Assembly (NCBI GenBank): GCA_948496895.1
Contig: CAOOJO010000019.1
Coordinates: 1-16,157 of the forward strand
Direction of reading: 5' to 3'
Length of the DNA: 16,157 nt
From: an uncultured Acetatifactor sp.
GTDB lineage: Bacteria; Bacillota; Clostridia; Lachnospirales; Lachnospiraceae
Shown: positions 1 to 6,247 of the stretch, piece by piece
Layout: each line of letters opens with the position of its first letter
Position numbering within the stretch: the first letter of the stretch is position 1
Notes under the pieces: generated by a model
What the model was told of the DNA's origin: nothing
The model's database searches: none
What the model saw: only the letters and a program-made list of their open reading frames with translations
Program-made: the position numbers and the translations under genes

Positions 1-18
1 CTTTTAGAGCTGCGTCCG

Positions 19-1449
19 TTACTGGAGCAGGGACAGCACGCCGGATGTAGCCTGATTGGACTGGGCTAGCATCGCCTGGCCTGCCTGGGCCAGAATCTGG
101 TTGTTGGAATACTCTACCATCTGAGTAGCCATATCCGTGTCACGGATGGTGGCTTCCGCGCTGGTAGTATTCTCAACAATATTATCCAGGTTGGCGATGG
201 TGTGCTCCAGACGGTTCTGGATGGCACCCAATGCAGCACGCTGATTAGACACTTTCTGAAGGGCATCACTGACTACATCGATAGCCGCTGTGGCTGCGTT
301 CCCTGTATCTCCCCTTACATCCAGGCCATTAATTCCCAGAGCCCTGGAACTGAGCTGGGAAATATTCATATAAATCTTGTTGTCCGCAGAGGAATCAGCC
401 CCTACATGCAGGCTTACATCAATGGGATCGTTGATGTCGGCGAATGTCTCCACCTTAAGCTCCAGCCTACTCTTCTCCTTATTATAAACCGAATTCACAG
501 TCTTGATATCATTGGTATAATCACCCTTGATGGCTTTCACCAATTCATCCATGCTGGCAAATGCTTTTACATTAAAATCCCCGCCTTTTGTTGCGTCAGC
601 TGTATTATTTCCCTGTCCGTCACTGACCGGATTGTTAAATTTATTGGAAGCATCATTAATATTTTTGACTACTTCGCTGACGCTCAGCTTGCCATCTCCG
701 GCTGTGACCTCTTCGGTTTCCTCAACCAAAACATAATAAGTATATGGTGCAGCCGCACCAATCGGTCCTACGGTTTTTCCATTATACTTCGTATTCTTCG
801 CCTCGTCACTGGCTTCCTGATTTATTCCTGCCTGGGTGGGTGCTGCCGCGTCCATCTTCGTAGCATCCTGCTCCACTACCACATTAAACTGGCCTGAACT
901 TGCGGCAACAAGGGGAGACGCATAATTTGCCGGATCATCCGTCATTTTCGTAGATATATCCTTGAACGAATTCTCCAACGTGCCATTCGCATCATCAAAA
1001 GACAATCTGGCAACATCACCGTCATTGCTGCCCCGCAACAGATAAGTCTCATTGAACTTAGTCGTCGTGGATACTCTGTCAACCTCAGACACAAGCTCGT
1101 CAACCTCATTCTGGACTGCCTGTCTGTCTGTCTCGGACAAGGTTCCATTGGCAGCCTTCACTGTCAGCTCAGCTAATCTATGCATCATATCATGCACTTC
1201 ATTCAGTGCACCGTCAGCAGTCTGCACGGCACTAATGCCGTCCTGCGCGTTCAGGGAAGCCTGAGTCAGCCCTCTAATCTGCTTCCTCATCTTTTCGCTG
1301 ATAGCCAAACCTGCCGCGTCATCGGCTGCACGGTTAATCTTATAACCGGAAGACAGCTTCTCGGTGGCCTTCGCCTGCGAAGAAGTCGTCAGTCCCAACA
1401 TCCTGTTGGAATTCATGGCTGTCAAATTGTGCTTTACTATCATTCCCAT
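19..1449 (-). CDS. fliC: Flagellin (filament subunit)
   Basis: Major flagellar filament protein, exported through the flagellar type III apparatus and polymerised under the FliD cap. The 476-residue product has the flagellin D0/D1 N-terminus (about residues 1-140, including KLSSGYKINRAADDAAGLAI and NAQDGISAVQTADGALNE) and the C-terminal D1/D0 block (about 395-476, with QNRLEHTIANLDNIVENTTS and ending in SGVLSLLQ). The middle, about 150-390, is the variable exposed D2/D3 region. The ATG at 1449 has AAGGAGG 9 nt upstream. A second in-frame ATG at 1443 gives the family-typical MIVKHN start and has its own AAGGA 7 nt upstream, so either may be used. It is the only gene behind a sigma-28 promoter at 1573-1600, separated by a terminator from the fliT-like gene, and its leader carries several GGA motifs suited to CsrA repression. 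The stop codon TAA is at 19-21 and any terminator lies outside the window. The identity is secure; the symbol could equally be hag or fla. Confidence 0.97.
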   Translation of the reverse strand: MGMIVKHNLTAMNSNRMLGLTTSSQAKATEKLSSGYKINRAADDAAGLAISEKMRKQIRGLTQASLNAQDGISAVQTADGALNEVHDMMHRLAELTVKAANGTLSETDRQAVQNEVDELVSEVDRVSTTTKFNETYLLRGSNDGDVARLSFDDANGTLENSFKDISTKMTDDPANYASPLVAASSGQFNVVVEQDATKMDAAAPTQAGINQEASDEAKNTKYNGKTVGPIGAAAPYTYYVLVEETEEVTAGDGKLSVSEVVKNINDASNKFNNPVSDGQGNNTADATKGGDFNVKAFASMDELVKAIKGDYTNDIKTVNSVYNKEKSRLELKVETFADINDPIDVSLHVGADSSADNKIYMNISQLSSRALGINGLDVRGDTGNAATAAIDVVSDALQKVSNQRAALGAIQNRLEHTIANLDNIVENTTSAEATIRDTDMATQMVEYSNNQILAQAGQAMLAQSNQATSGVLSLLQ

Positions 1450-1566
1450 ATCCTTATTCCTCCTTGAATATATTCCGCCCCCCTAGCGGATCGCCTCTTG
1501 CTTTCATCCGTGCAATACATGAGGGTGCAAATCTTATCTACACAAATCCATGATTTTAAATCTACA
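1450..1566 (-). promoter_or_regulatory. Flagellin 5' leader with candidate CsrA sites
   Basis: The predicted leader of about 117 nt, from the inferred sigma-28 start to the ATG, holds several GGA trinucleotides on the sense strand: an overlapping GGAGGA at 1458-1463 that is the Shine-Dalgarno, another GGA at 1451-1453 just before the start, and others further upstream, plus a GGA as the second codon (1444-1446). A small stem-loop (TCCGC and GCGGA arms, G-rich loop) lies at about 1476-1492. In Bacillus subtilis CsrA represses hag by binding such sites over the Shine-Dalgarno. The presence of csrA and fliW in this window makes the same control likely. The sites are seen; the binding is inferred. 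Confidence 0.5.
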
Positions 1567-1572
1567 AATTGT

Positions 1573-1600
1573 ATATCGGTTTCGGCTGCGGAAAAATTTA
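1573..1600 (-). promoter_or_regulatory. Sigma-28 (SigD/FliA-type) promoter of flagellin
   Basis: On the minus strand a -35 TAAA (1597-1600) is followed after 16 nt by ACCGATAT (1573-1580). This matches the sigma-28 consensus TAAA-N15-GCCGATAA/T closely, with one extra spacer base and one change in the -10. Transcription should begin near 1566 and read only flagellin. A 6-bp inverted repeat (AGACCC at 1600-1605, GGGTCT at 1637-1642) touches the upstream edge of the -35. Confidence 0.85.
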
Positions 1601-1657
1601 GACCCCATACCATTTTTCTTTTCCTTTTTCTTTAAAGGGTCTATGATTGTTCAACGT

Positions 1658-1684
1658 AAAAATTCCGCAGCGTCACTGCGGAAT
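1658..1684 (-). terminator. Intrinsic terminator of the flaG-fliD-fliS-fliT operon
   Basis: A perfect 9-bp stem (ATTCCGCAG and CTGCGGAAT, arms 1662-1670 and 1676-1684) with a 5-nt loop is followed in the minus-strand sense by a run of T (1658-1661, continuing from the stem's last T). It lies 29 nt after the fliT-like stop codon and before the flagellin promoter, so it separates the two transcription units. No T-run follows on the plus strand, so it works in one direction. Confidence 0.85.
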
Positions 1685-1713
1685 CATAGCCAATTTCTGT
1701 TATTCGAATCCTA

Positions 1714-2190
1714 TTACTTTTTGTCATCCATAAATACAGGCATTACTACAGATGATTTGTTCATGTTCTTATAATAGTCGATTGCGGCTTTGGATGTCTT
1801 GCGGTTCATGCGGATTCCATCGCGTTCCTTCTTAAAATAGTCTTCGACAAGCTTCTTATTGCGAGCCTCCTGCGCCTGGACGGTGACGCTGGTCTCCGTC
1901 ACTTCTGCCACCAATGTCTGCAATGTCTTAATCTGCTCCGTGTAATGCTGCCGGTTGGCCTTCAGCTCTTCCGCAACCTTAGTGTAAAGCTTCTCAAAAC
2001 CACTGTCAAGCGCAGACAGCTTGTCAACCAGAGCACCCTTTTCCGCCACATATTCATCAAATTTATCCAAATCTGCCTGATTTGATTGAAAAATCTCCTC
2101 TTGGCGCAGATTATATCTCTGGATTTCATCCATGACCTGCAACTTCCTTCTGAGACTTTCTTCCAAAAGGGTCAGATAATTTTCTGTCAT
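1714..2190 (-). CDS. fliT: FliT/FlgN-like flagellar export chaperone
   Basis: Probable cytoplasmic chaperone for a flagellar export substrate, by position most likely FliD. The 158 residues are almost entirely predicted alpha-helical and highly charged, with long heptad-like stretches (about residues 5-120), and end in a basic tail containing KTSKAAIDYYKN, which resembles the C-terminal tails of FlgN-type chaperones that dock on the export gate. There is no signal peptide or membrane segment. The start ATG lies 5 nt after the fliS stop, and the AAGGA Shine-Dalgarno is inside the end of fliS, so the two are translationally coupled. FliT sequences diverge strongly, so the family call rests on size, helical character and the fliD-fliS-fliT order rather than on a diagnostic motif. 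A second FlgN-like protein is the alternative. Confidence 0.65.
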   Translation of the reverse strand: MTENYLTLLEESLRRKLQVMDEIQRYNLRQEEIFQSNQADLDKFDEYVAEKGALVDKLSALDSGFEKLYTKVAEELKANRQHYTEQIKTLQTLVAEVTETSVTVQAQEARNKKLVEDYFKKERDGIRMNRKTSKAAIDYYKNMNKSSVVMPVFMDDKK

Positions 2191-2195
2191 GCGTC

Positions 2196-2570
2196 CTATT
2201 CCTTACCTTTCTTCATGACCTCTTTCCAAGTATCCCGCAAGGCGCGCAGATGTCCGTTTATCTCTTCCAGGATTTCTTTGTCCTTCTTTATATTTGCCTC
2301 AATAAGCCGCTGGCTCAGATAGGAGTATACCCGTTCAAAATGCTCGGCTACCGGATACTTCATATCCAAGGTCTGCCGCAGGTAATCAATGATGCGTTCC
2401 GTCTTCTGGATATGGGTATGGGCTTTCTCTATGTCCTTATTCTCCACTGCCATGATTGCAATGTTACAGAATTTGATGGCTCCCTCATAGAGCATAAGAG
2501 TAAGCTCAGCCGGAGAAGCCGTCAGAATCTTGCTGTTGTTGTACTGTCCATATGCATTGGGTAATGCCAT
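2196..2570 (-). CDS. fliS: Flagellin export chaperone FliS
   Basis: Cytoplasmic chaperone that binds the disordered C-terminal helix of flagellin and prevents premature polymerisation; in Bacillus subtilis FliS also enhances the FliW-flagellin interaction, which links it to the fliW/csrA genes upstream. The 124-residue product has the usual FliS length and motifs: N-terminal MALPNAYGQYNNSKILTASP, then LMLYEGAIKFCNIA (about 27-40), KAHTHIQKTERIIDYLR (about 49-65) and a C-terminal helix with LRALRDTWKEVM. The start has a modest AGGG Shine-Dalgarno. It follows fliD after a 147-bp gap and is 5 bp ahead of the fliT-like gene. Confidence 0.96.
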   Translation of the reverse strand: MALPNAYGQYNNSKILTASPAELTLMLYEGAIKFCNIAIMAVENKDIEKAHTHIQKTERIIDYLRQTLDMKYPVAEHFERVYSYLSQRLIEANIKKDKEILEEINGHLRALRDTWKEVMKKGKE

Positions 2571-2717
2571 GTTTCACCCTGCCTTTCATCATTTTCACTC
2601 TGTCAGACACCGACACCCCACACCGCATGGTACAGAAAATCAACCGCAAATCTGCCGGGGCAGGGATGCCCCACCCCAGCAGAACATTCGTTTTACGGAA
2701 TGTGTCCATCGCTGCCA
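2571..2717 (-). other. fliD-fliS intergenic region with a G/C-rich hairpin
   Basis: This is the longest gap inside the flaG-fliT unit. It contains a stem-loop at 2657-2672 (GGGGCA, loop GGGA, TGCCCC), bracketed by a second 5-bp pairing (TCTGC at 2651-2655 with GCAGA at 2679-2683). There is no T-run on either side, so it is not a classical terminator. I see no convincing sigma-A or sigma-28 promoter. The role is unknown; an RNA processing or stability element is possible. Confidence 0.4.
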
Positions 2718-4757
2718 TCAGCCGCCCAACAAAGATGTCACTGCACTGGCATTGTTCTGCATCTTCGCCAGCGCGGTTTCCATTGCCGCAAATTTAGCAT
2801 ACCACTTATCTTCGTAATCTGCAAGCTTCTTTTCCAATTCTTTGATTTTCACGGTATAGTCGTCATATTCCGACTGCATCTTTTTGTCTTCATAGGCAGT
2901 CATGGAAGAGCTGACGCCCTCCACGCCCTTCATCATATCGAACATCTTGCCATAAAGGTTCTTTGAAAGCTGCGTGAAGAAAGAAACCACCGTATCCGGG
3001 TCGTTGGCTATCATGGACTTCAGCTTGTCGGGATTGTTGGAGGTACTCTCATCGTCAGGGTCGCCATCGATATGGTAGGCATTTTTCTCATTGTCCGCCG
3101 CGCTGAAATAATTCAGCGTATTGATACCGAAGTTGGAGAGATACATCTTCTTTCCATTTACTTCCACGCCCTCCATCATAATCCGCTTCATCTCGCTGGC
3201 GAAAGTACCCAGGGTGCTGTCCTTGCGGAGGACGGAGTCCTTGATTTTGTTCTCCCACTCCTCGATGGCACTGTCGGACATGGCCTCCTTCTCCTCATCG
3301 GTCAGGGGATCGTAGCCCTTAGCGGAGTCCGCATTATAGAGCTTATCCATCTCATTGATGAGGGTGCTGTACTCCTTGATGAAGTTCTTCACCATATCGT
3401 AGATTCCGCTGACATCGTCCTCGGTGGTGATGGTCACTTCCTCTTTTTCGCCGGTAAGGGCATTGACGGTCAGTGTCAGGCCATTGACTTCGAAAGTATT
3501 TCTGGAGGAAGTATAGGCTACGCCGTTCAGGGTAATCTTAGAGTCCTCACCCTTCTGTTTGGTAGGCACTTCCTTGGTGTCCGCCGAAGGATGGGCTGCT
3601 GTATCATTTATATCCGCAATCTTCTGCTCTAAATCAGCTCTTACCTGCTCTTCAATCGTCTTCCCATTTATCTGGGCAGTGCTCCACTCCGCCTTGCCGT
3701 TATCCGTCGTAATGTAGGCACCATACTTTGCCGTTACGTTGTCTATCGTGGCAACCGTTTTGTTCCAGCTGCTGGTCCATCCCTCCAAATCCTTCACCAG
3801 GTTGGGATTCTTGCCGGACTCCTTGGCTTCCTTGACAAGGTAATCGATGGCAAAGTCCACATCCTTCCATAGCTGCGCCTTCTCCGAATCGGTCAGTGTC
3901 CCCCCAAAGAGATCCGCTGTCTTGTATCCATCAGTGTTCCTTACCTGAAGGATTTCGTCAATCTTGTCGCTATATTTAAGCATCGTATTTTGGAGGCTCG
4001 TCTGCTGATCCTTAGCATTATTGTAATTGTCTAACAGACTCTGAACCCTGGCCTGGGTGCTTCTCTGCATTTCGGCTTCCGAAAAAGGATTCGTCTGCAG
4101 ATAGTTCAGCTTCAGCGCGGACAGCGCCTCCATTCCAGCCGCATTCGTGGCCACGATGTCGAAGTCCTGCTTTTCCCCCGACTGCTTGGAAGCCATAAAA
4201 ATCCTTCCGTTGTTCTCATCGAAGTTCGCCGTCAGCCCCGCTTCCCGCAGGGAGGAGACAAAAGAGTTAATCGTCATATTGGCATTCACGGAGACATGTT
4301 CCACGTTCCCGTTGCCAAAAGTGATATCGAAGTTGGCGCTTTCACCCTCTATCAGTCCCAAGTCGCTAAGCTTCGTGTTCCCTGTGACTTCTCCTTCCGC
4401 CCAATCCGCCAGCTTAATCTCACCGCCAGTAAGGATACCTGTCTTTGCCAGCCGATCCACCTTCAGGTTCTGCACGCCGTTCATGGCGTTCTCGCCTGTA
4501 ATGACAGAGACCACACTGCTGTTGGACACTTTTGTGGTCTTCTTGACAAAAGAACTCTCAAAACGCATATTATTCAGGGATTTGTTGTACAGATTCAGAA
4601 TCTTCTTATTCAAGTCCTTCCATGCGTCCTGCTTGTACTTCAATGATTTCTGCGCCTTTACGGCTTTGGTCACTTTCGCCTTTCTGGTCTCCACCAACTG
4701 GGCTACGATTGATTCCGTATCCATGCCGGACATCAGACCACTTAATCTCATGGGCAT
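2718..4757 (-). CDS. fliD: Flagellar filament cap protein FliD
   Basis: FliD forms the oligomeric cap at the growing filament tip and folds incoming flagellin. The FliD N-domain is clear at about residues 1-105 (MRLSGLMSGMDTESIVAQLV, then a coiled segment with QDAWKDLNKKI and a TTKVSNSSVVSV strand). The C-domain begins near residue 405 (LNGVAYTSSRNTFEVNGLTL) and ends in a coiled coil (about 620-670). At 679 residues it is about 200 longer than enteric FliD; the extra sequence is a lysine- and aspartate-rich helical block at about 225-400. The ATG at 4757 overlaps the preceding small ORF by 10 bp. A second ATG at 4751 forms an exact ATGA overlap with that ORF's stop and gives the MRLSG start, so the true start may be two codons later. 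The gene sits in the flaG-fliD-fliS-fliT unit. Confidence 0.96.
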   Translation of the reverse strand: MPMRLSGLMSGMDTESIVAQLVETRKAKVTKAVKAQKSLKYKQDAWKDLNKKILNLYNKSLNNMRFESSFVKKTTKVSNSSVVSVITGENAMNGVQNLKVDRLAKTGILTGGEIKLADWAEGEVTGNTKLSDLGLIEGESANFDITFGNGNVEHVSVNANMTINSFVSSLREAGLTANFDENNGRIFMASKQSGEKQDFDIVATNAAGMEALSALKLNYLQTNPFSEAEMQRSTQARVQSLLDNYNNAKDQQTSLQNTMLKYSDKIDEILQVRNTDGYKTADLFGGTLTDSEKAQLWKDVDFAIDYLVKEAKESGKNPNLVKDLEGWTSSWNKTVATIDNVTAKYGAYITTDNGKAEWSTAQINGKTIEEQVRADLEQKIADINDTAAHPSADTKEVPTKQKGEDSKITLNGVAYTSSRNTFEVNGLTLTVNALTGEKEEVTITTEDDVSGIYDMVKNFIKEYSTLINEMDKLYNADSAKGYDPLTDEEKEAMSDSAIEEWENKIKDSVLRKDSTLGTFASEMKRIMMEGVEVNGKKMYLSNFGINTLNYFSAADNEKNAYHIDGDPDDESTSNNPDKLKSMIANDPDTVVSFFTQLSKNLYGKMFDMMKGVEGVSSSMTAYEDKKMQSEYDDYTVKIKELEKKLADYEDKWYAKFAAMETALAKMQNNASAVTSLLGG

Positions 4758-4912
4758 ATTCCATCCATCCTTTCTGCATTCTGTCTTAATTCGGAACTGG
4801 CCGTTCCCATTGTCATAGCTGTCAACTGTCTGGCATCCTCCGATGCGAGAACGGCAGTATCCGCGATATCCGGAATTTCTCGGTTCACTGCCTCAATCAG
4901 GTATAAAGACAC
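4748..4912 (-). CDS. Small unrecognised ORF between flaG and fliD
   Basis: I do not recognise this 54-residue product. From the GTG at 4912, which has AGAAGG 7 nt upstream, it reads as an acidic, helix-prone, soluble peptide (SLYLIEAVNREIPDIADTAV near the start, ELRQNAERMD near the end) without signal peptide or membrane segment. An upstream ATG at 4930 (60 residues) is possible but has no good Shine-Dalgarno. The frame fills the whole space between two flagellar genes: its start codon lies 4 nt past the flaG stop, and its TGA forms an ATGA overlap with the second fliD ATG. That spacing is typical of translational coupling. Against it: short length and no family match that I can name. A flagellar accessory or assembly peptide, or only a coupling leader for fliD, are both possible. 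Confidence 0.5.
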   Translation of the reverse strand: MSLYLIEAVNREIPDIADTAVLASEDARQLTAMTMGTASSELRQNAERMDGICP

Positions 4913-4916
4913 CTGC

Positions 4917-5351
4917 CTACCTTCTCTCATCAATCAGGATGCCCGCCATCTCCCACACTCTCGCAATCATGTCGAGAGTCTTCTCGGGAGGGAGCTCCTT
5001 GATGACCTCCTTAGTGCTCTTGTCCACGATTTTGATGGTGACACGGTTGGTGTCCTCATGGATGCCGAATACAGCCTCAGAGTTGGACATCTTTTTGTTC
5101 AGGGTCTCCACAGCCTTGCGAATCTTTTCATGATAGGCCTGCTGATCCTGCCCCTGCTCGCCATTGCCCGACTGGCCCTTCTCTCTGGAACCCTCCACTA
5201 CGCTCGTCGTCTTGTCTACGTACTCTACGGCCGCCGTTGTGCTGGCGCTGCTGTTCTCCGGCTTCTCCGCCTCCGCGGAAACCTGTGGCTTCTGCACTAC
5301 ACTTCCCTGTGCCTGGAATGTCATTACACTTGAAATAGGTTCAATTGCCAC
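4917..5351 (-). CDS. flaG: FlaG family flagellar protein
   Basis: FlaG-family protein, commonly encoded next to fliD and linked in several bacteria to filament length or integrity. The 144 residues comprise a low-complexity, Ser/Glu/Gln-rich N-terminal half (about 1-75) and the conserved FlaG domain at about 75-140, with KIRKAVETLNKKM, then VFGIHEDTNRVTIKIVDKST and EVIKELPPEKTLDMIARVWE. The start is GTG at 5351 with AAGGAGG placed 8 nt upstream. It is the first gene after the csrA terminator and opens the flaG-fliD-fliS-fliT unit. Its leader is rich in GGA motifs, suggesting CsrA control. Confidence 0.92.
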   Translation of the reverse strand: MAIEPISSVMTFQAQGSVVQKPQVSAEAEKPENSSASTTAAVEYVDKTTSVVEGSREKGQSGNGEQGQDQQAYHEKIRKAVETLNKKMSNSEAVFGIHEDTNRVTIKIVDKSTKEVIKELPPEKTLDMIARVWEMAGILIDERR

Positions 5352-5445
5352 TTTCTACACCTCCTTGTATTTTACATCCGCACATCGGCAGCATCCTGCT
5401 CCCGATATTCCTTTGCGTCTAAATGTTTTATCGGAAGCTTTCTAT
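5352..5445 (-). promoter_or_regulatory. flaG leader: candidate CsrA sites and possible weak promoters
   Basis: Between the csrA terminator and flaG the sense strand holds GGA motifs at about 5362-5364, 5377-5379, 5394-5396, 5400-5402 and 5409-5411. The 12-mer at 5359-5370 (ATACAAGGAGGT) matches 11 of 12 positions of the E. coli CsrA consensus RUACARGGAUGU and overlaps the Shine-Dalgarno. Two promoter-like signals are seen, both weak: GCCGATGT (5382-5389), a good sigma-28 -10 without a matching TAAA, and TTAACT-N17-GATAAA (about 5426-5454), a sigma-A-like pair overlapping the terminator. One of these, or readthrough, must supply flaG transcription. Confidence 0.45.
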
Positions 5446-5489
5446 AAAAAGTTAACCGGAATGCCCCAAAAATTGGTCTCATTCCGGTT
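5446..5489 (-). terminator. Intrinsic terminator after csrA
   Basis: A perfect 10-bp stem (AACCGGAATG at 5454-5463 pairing with CATTCCGGTT at 5480-5489) with a 16-nt loop, followed on the minus strand by AAC and a run of five T (5446-5450). It begins 8 nt after the csrA stop codon and should end the flgM-to-csrA transcript, at least in part. Confidence 0.85.
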
Positions 5490-5497
5490 ACTGTTCG

Positions 5498-5719
5498 TTA
5501 CATTATCCCCAGATTACGCAGCGCTTCCATCCCGTCCGCGTTCACGGCTTCCTTGTTGGCCTCCTGAATCTGCATGTACACTTCCTTGCGATAGATAGGC
5601 ACGTCCCTGGGAGCGGTAATCCCTACCTTCACCTGATCGCCCTTCACCTCCAGGATGGTGACCTCTACATTATTGCTGATGATGATCGCCTCGTTCTTCT
5701 TCCTAGATAAAGCCAGCAT
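5498..5719 (-). CDS. csrA: Translational regulator CsrA
   Basis: Dimeric RNA-binding protein that recognises GGA in mRNA leaders; in Firmicutes its main target is flagellin mRNA and its antagonist is FliW. The 73-residue product has the canonical fold: MLALSRKKNEAIII at the N-terminus with the RNA-contacting Leu4 and Arg6, then GDQVKVGITAPRDVPIYRKE, with Arg44 in place. Asn55, which Bacillus subtilis CsrA needs for FliW control, is also present. The start is the ATG at 5719, one base after the fliW stop codon; in-frame sequence upstream lies within fliW and does not match the family. This spacing implies translational coupling with fliW. A strong terminator follows. Confidence 0.97.
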   Translation of the reverse strand: MLALSRKKNEAIIISNNVEVTILEVKGDQVKVGITAPRDVPIYRKEVYMQIQEANKEAVNADGMEALRNLGIM

Positions 5720-5720
5720 C

Positions 5721-6179
5721 CTACACACCCGCCTTTCTCTGCTGCAGAATGTCATAGATGGGGAATTTGACAGGGTAGCTGCCGTTCTCTACGATAAGCT
5801 GGCAGGCCTTGTGTTCGTCAATATTGATGATGATGGGACCCTGCAGGTTCACGCTCATCTTCTTCAAGTCACCGGGAATAGACACTGTGACAAGCACCAG
5901 AAGGTTATCCGCCGTGATGTCACCGGCGCTGGCCAGCAGTTCGTCGTCCACCTCGGGATCGTAGTCCGGCTTCACCACCAGGGGATCCATCACGGGCATG
6001 GCAAAGCCCGGCTCGTCCAGGGACTGGAGGAAGCGGATGCCTGCTCCCGCGCCGCGCTCCTCGTCATGGAGGAGGGCGAAGCGCTTCATCTCCGGGAAGC
6101 CGATGATGCCGTCCTGGAAGGTCACGATTTTTTCTTCCGAAATCTCTATCTCGCCGAAAATCTTCGTCTCAATCTTCAT
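5721..6179 (-). CDS. fliW: Flagellar assembly factor FliW (CsrA antagonist)
   Basis: FliW binds CsrA allosterically and relieves repression of flagellin translation; when flagellin accumulates in the cytoplasm it captures FliW and frees CsrA. The 152 residues match the family in length and order: N-terminal strand MKIETKIFGEIEISEEKI, the hallmark FQDGIIGFPEMKRFAL (about 21-36), FLQSLDEPGFAMPVMDP (about 50-66), then a central strand LLVLVTVSIPGD and ending LQGPIIINIDEHKACQLIV. The ATG at 6179 has AGGAG 9 nt upstream. It lies 68 bp after flgL and 1 bp before csrA, the usual Firmicutes pairing. Its leader also has several GGA motifs. Confidence 0.97.
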   Translation of the reverse strand: MKIETKIFGEIEISEEKIVTFQDGIIGFPEMKRFALLHDEERGAGAGIRFLQSLDEPGFAMPVMDPLVVKPDYDPEVDDELLASAGDITADNLLVLVTVSIPGDLKKMSVNLQGPIIINIDEHKACQLIVENGSYPVKFPIYDILQQRKAGV

Positions 6180-6247
6180 GGTAATCTGCTCCTATCTGCG
6201 TCCGTCCGCCGTTTCTGATATTTATGAAGCCCCTTCCCCTCTTTTGA

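Noticed and set aside
2506..2718. 70-codon minus-strand frame starting at the fliD stop and running into fliS
   Set aside because: It overlaps the start of fliS by about 65 bp in another frame, lacks a well-spaced Shine-Dalgarno, and its composition does not look like a real protein.
5382..5408. GCCGATGT in the flaG leader as a confident sigma-28 promoter
   Set aside because: The -10 is good but no TAAA occurs 14-17 nt upstream; kept only as a weak possibility.
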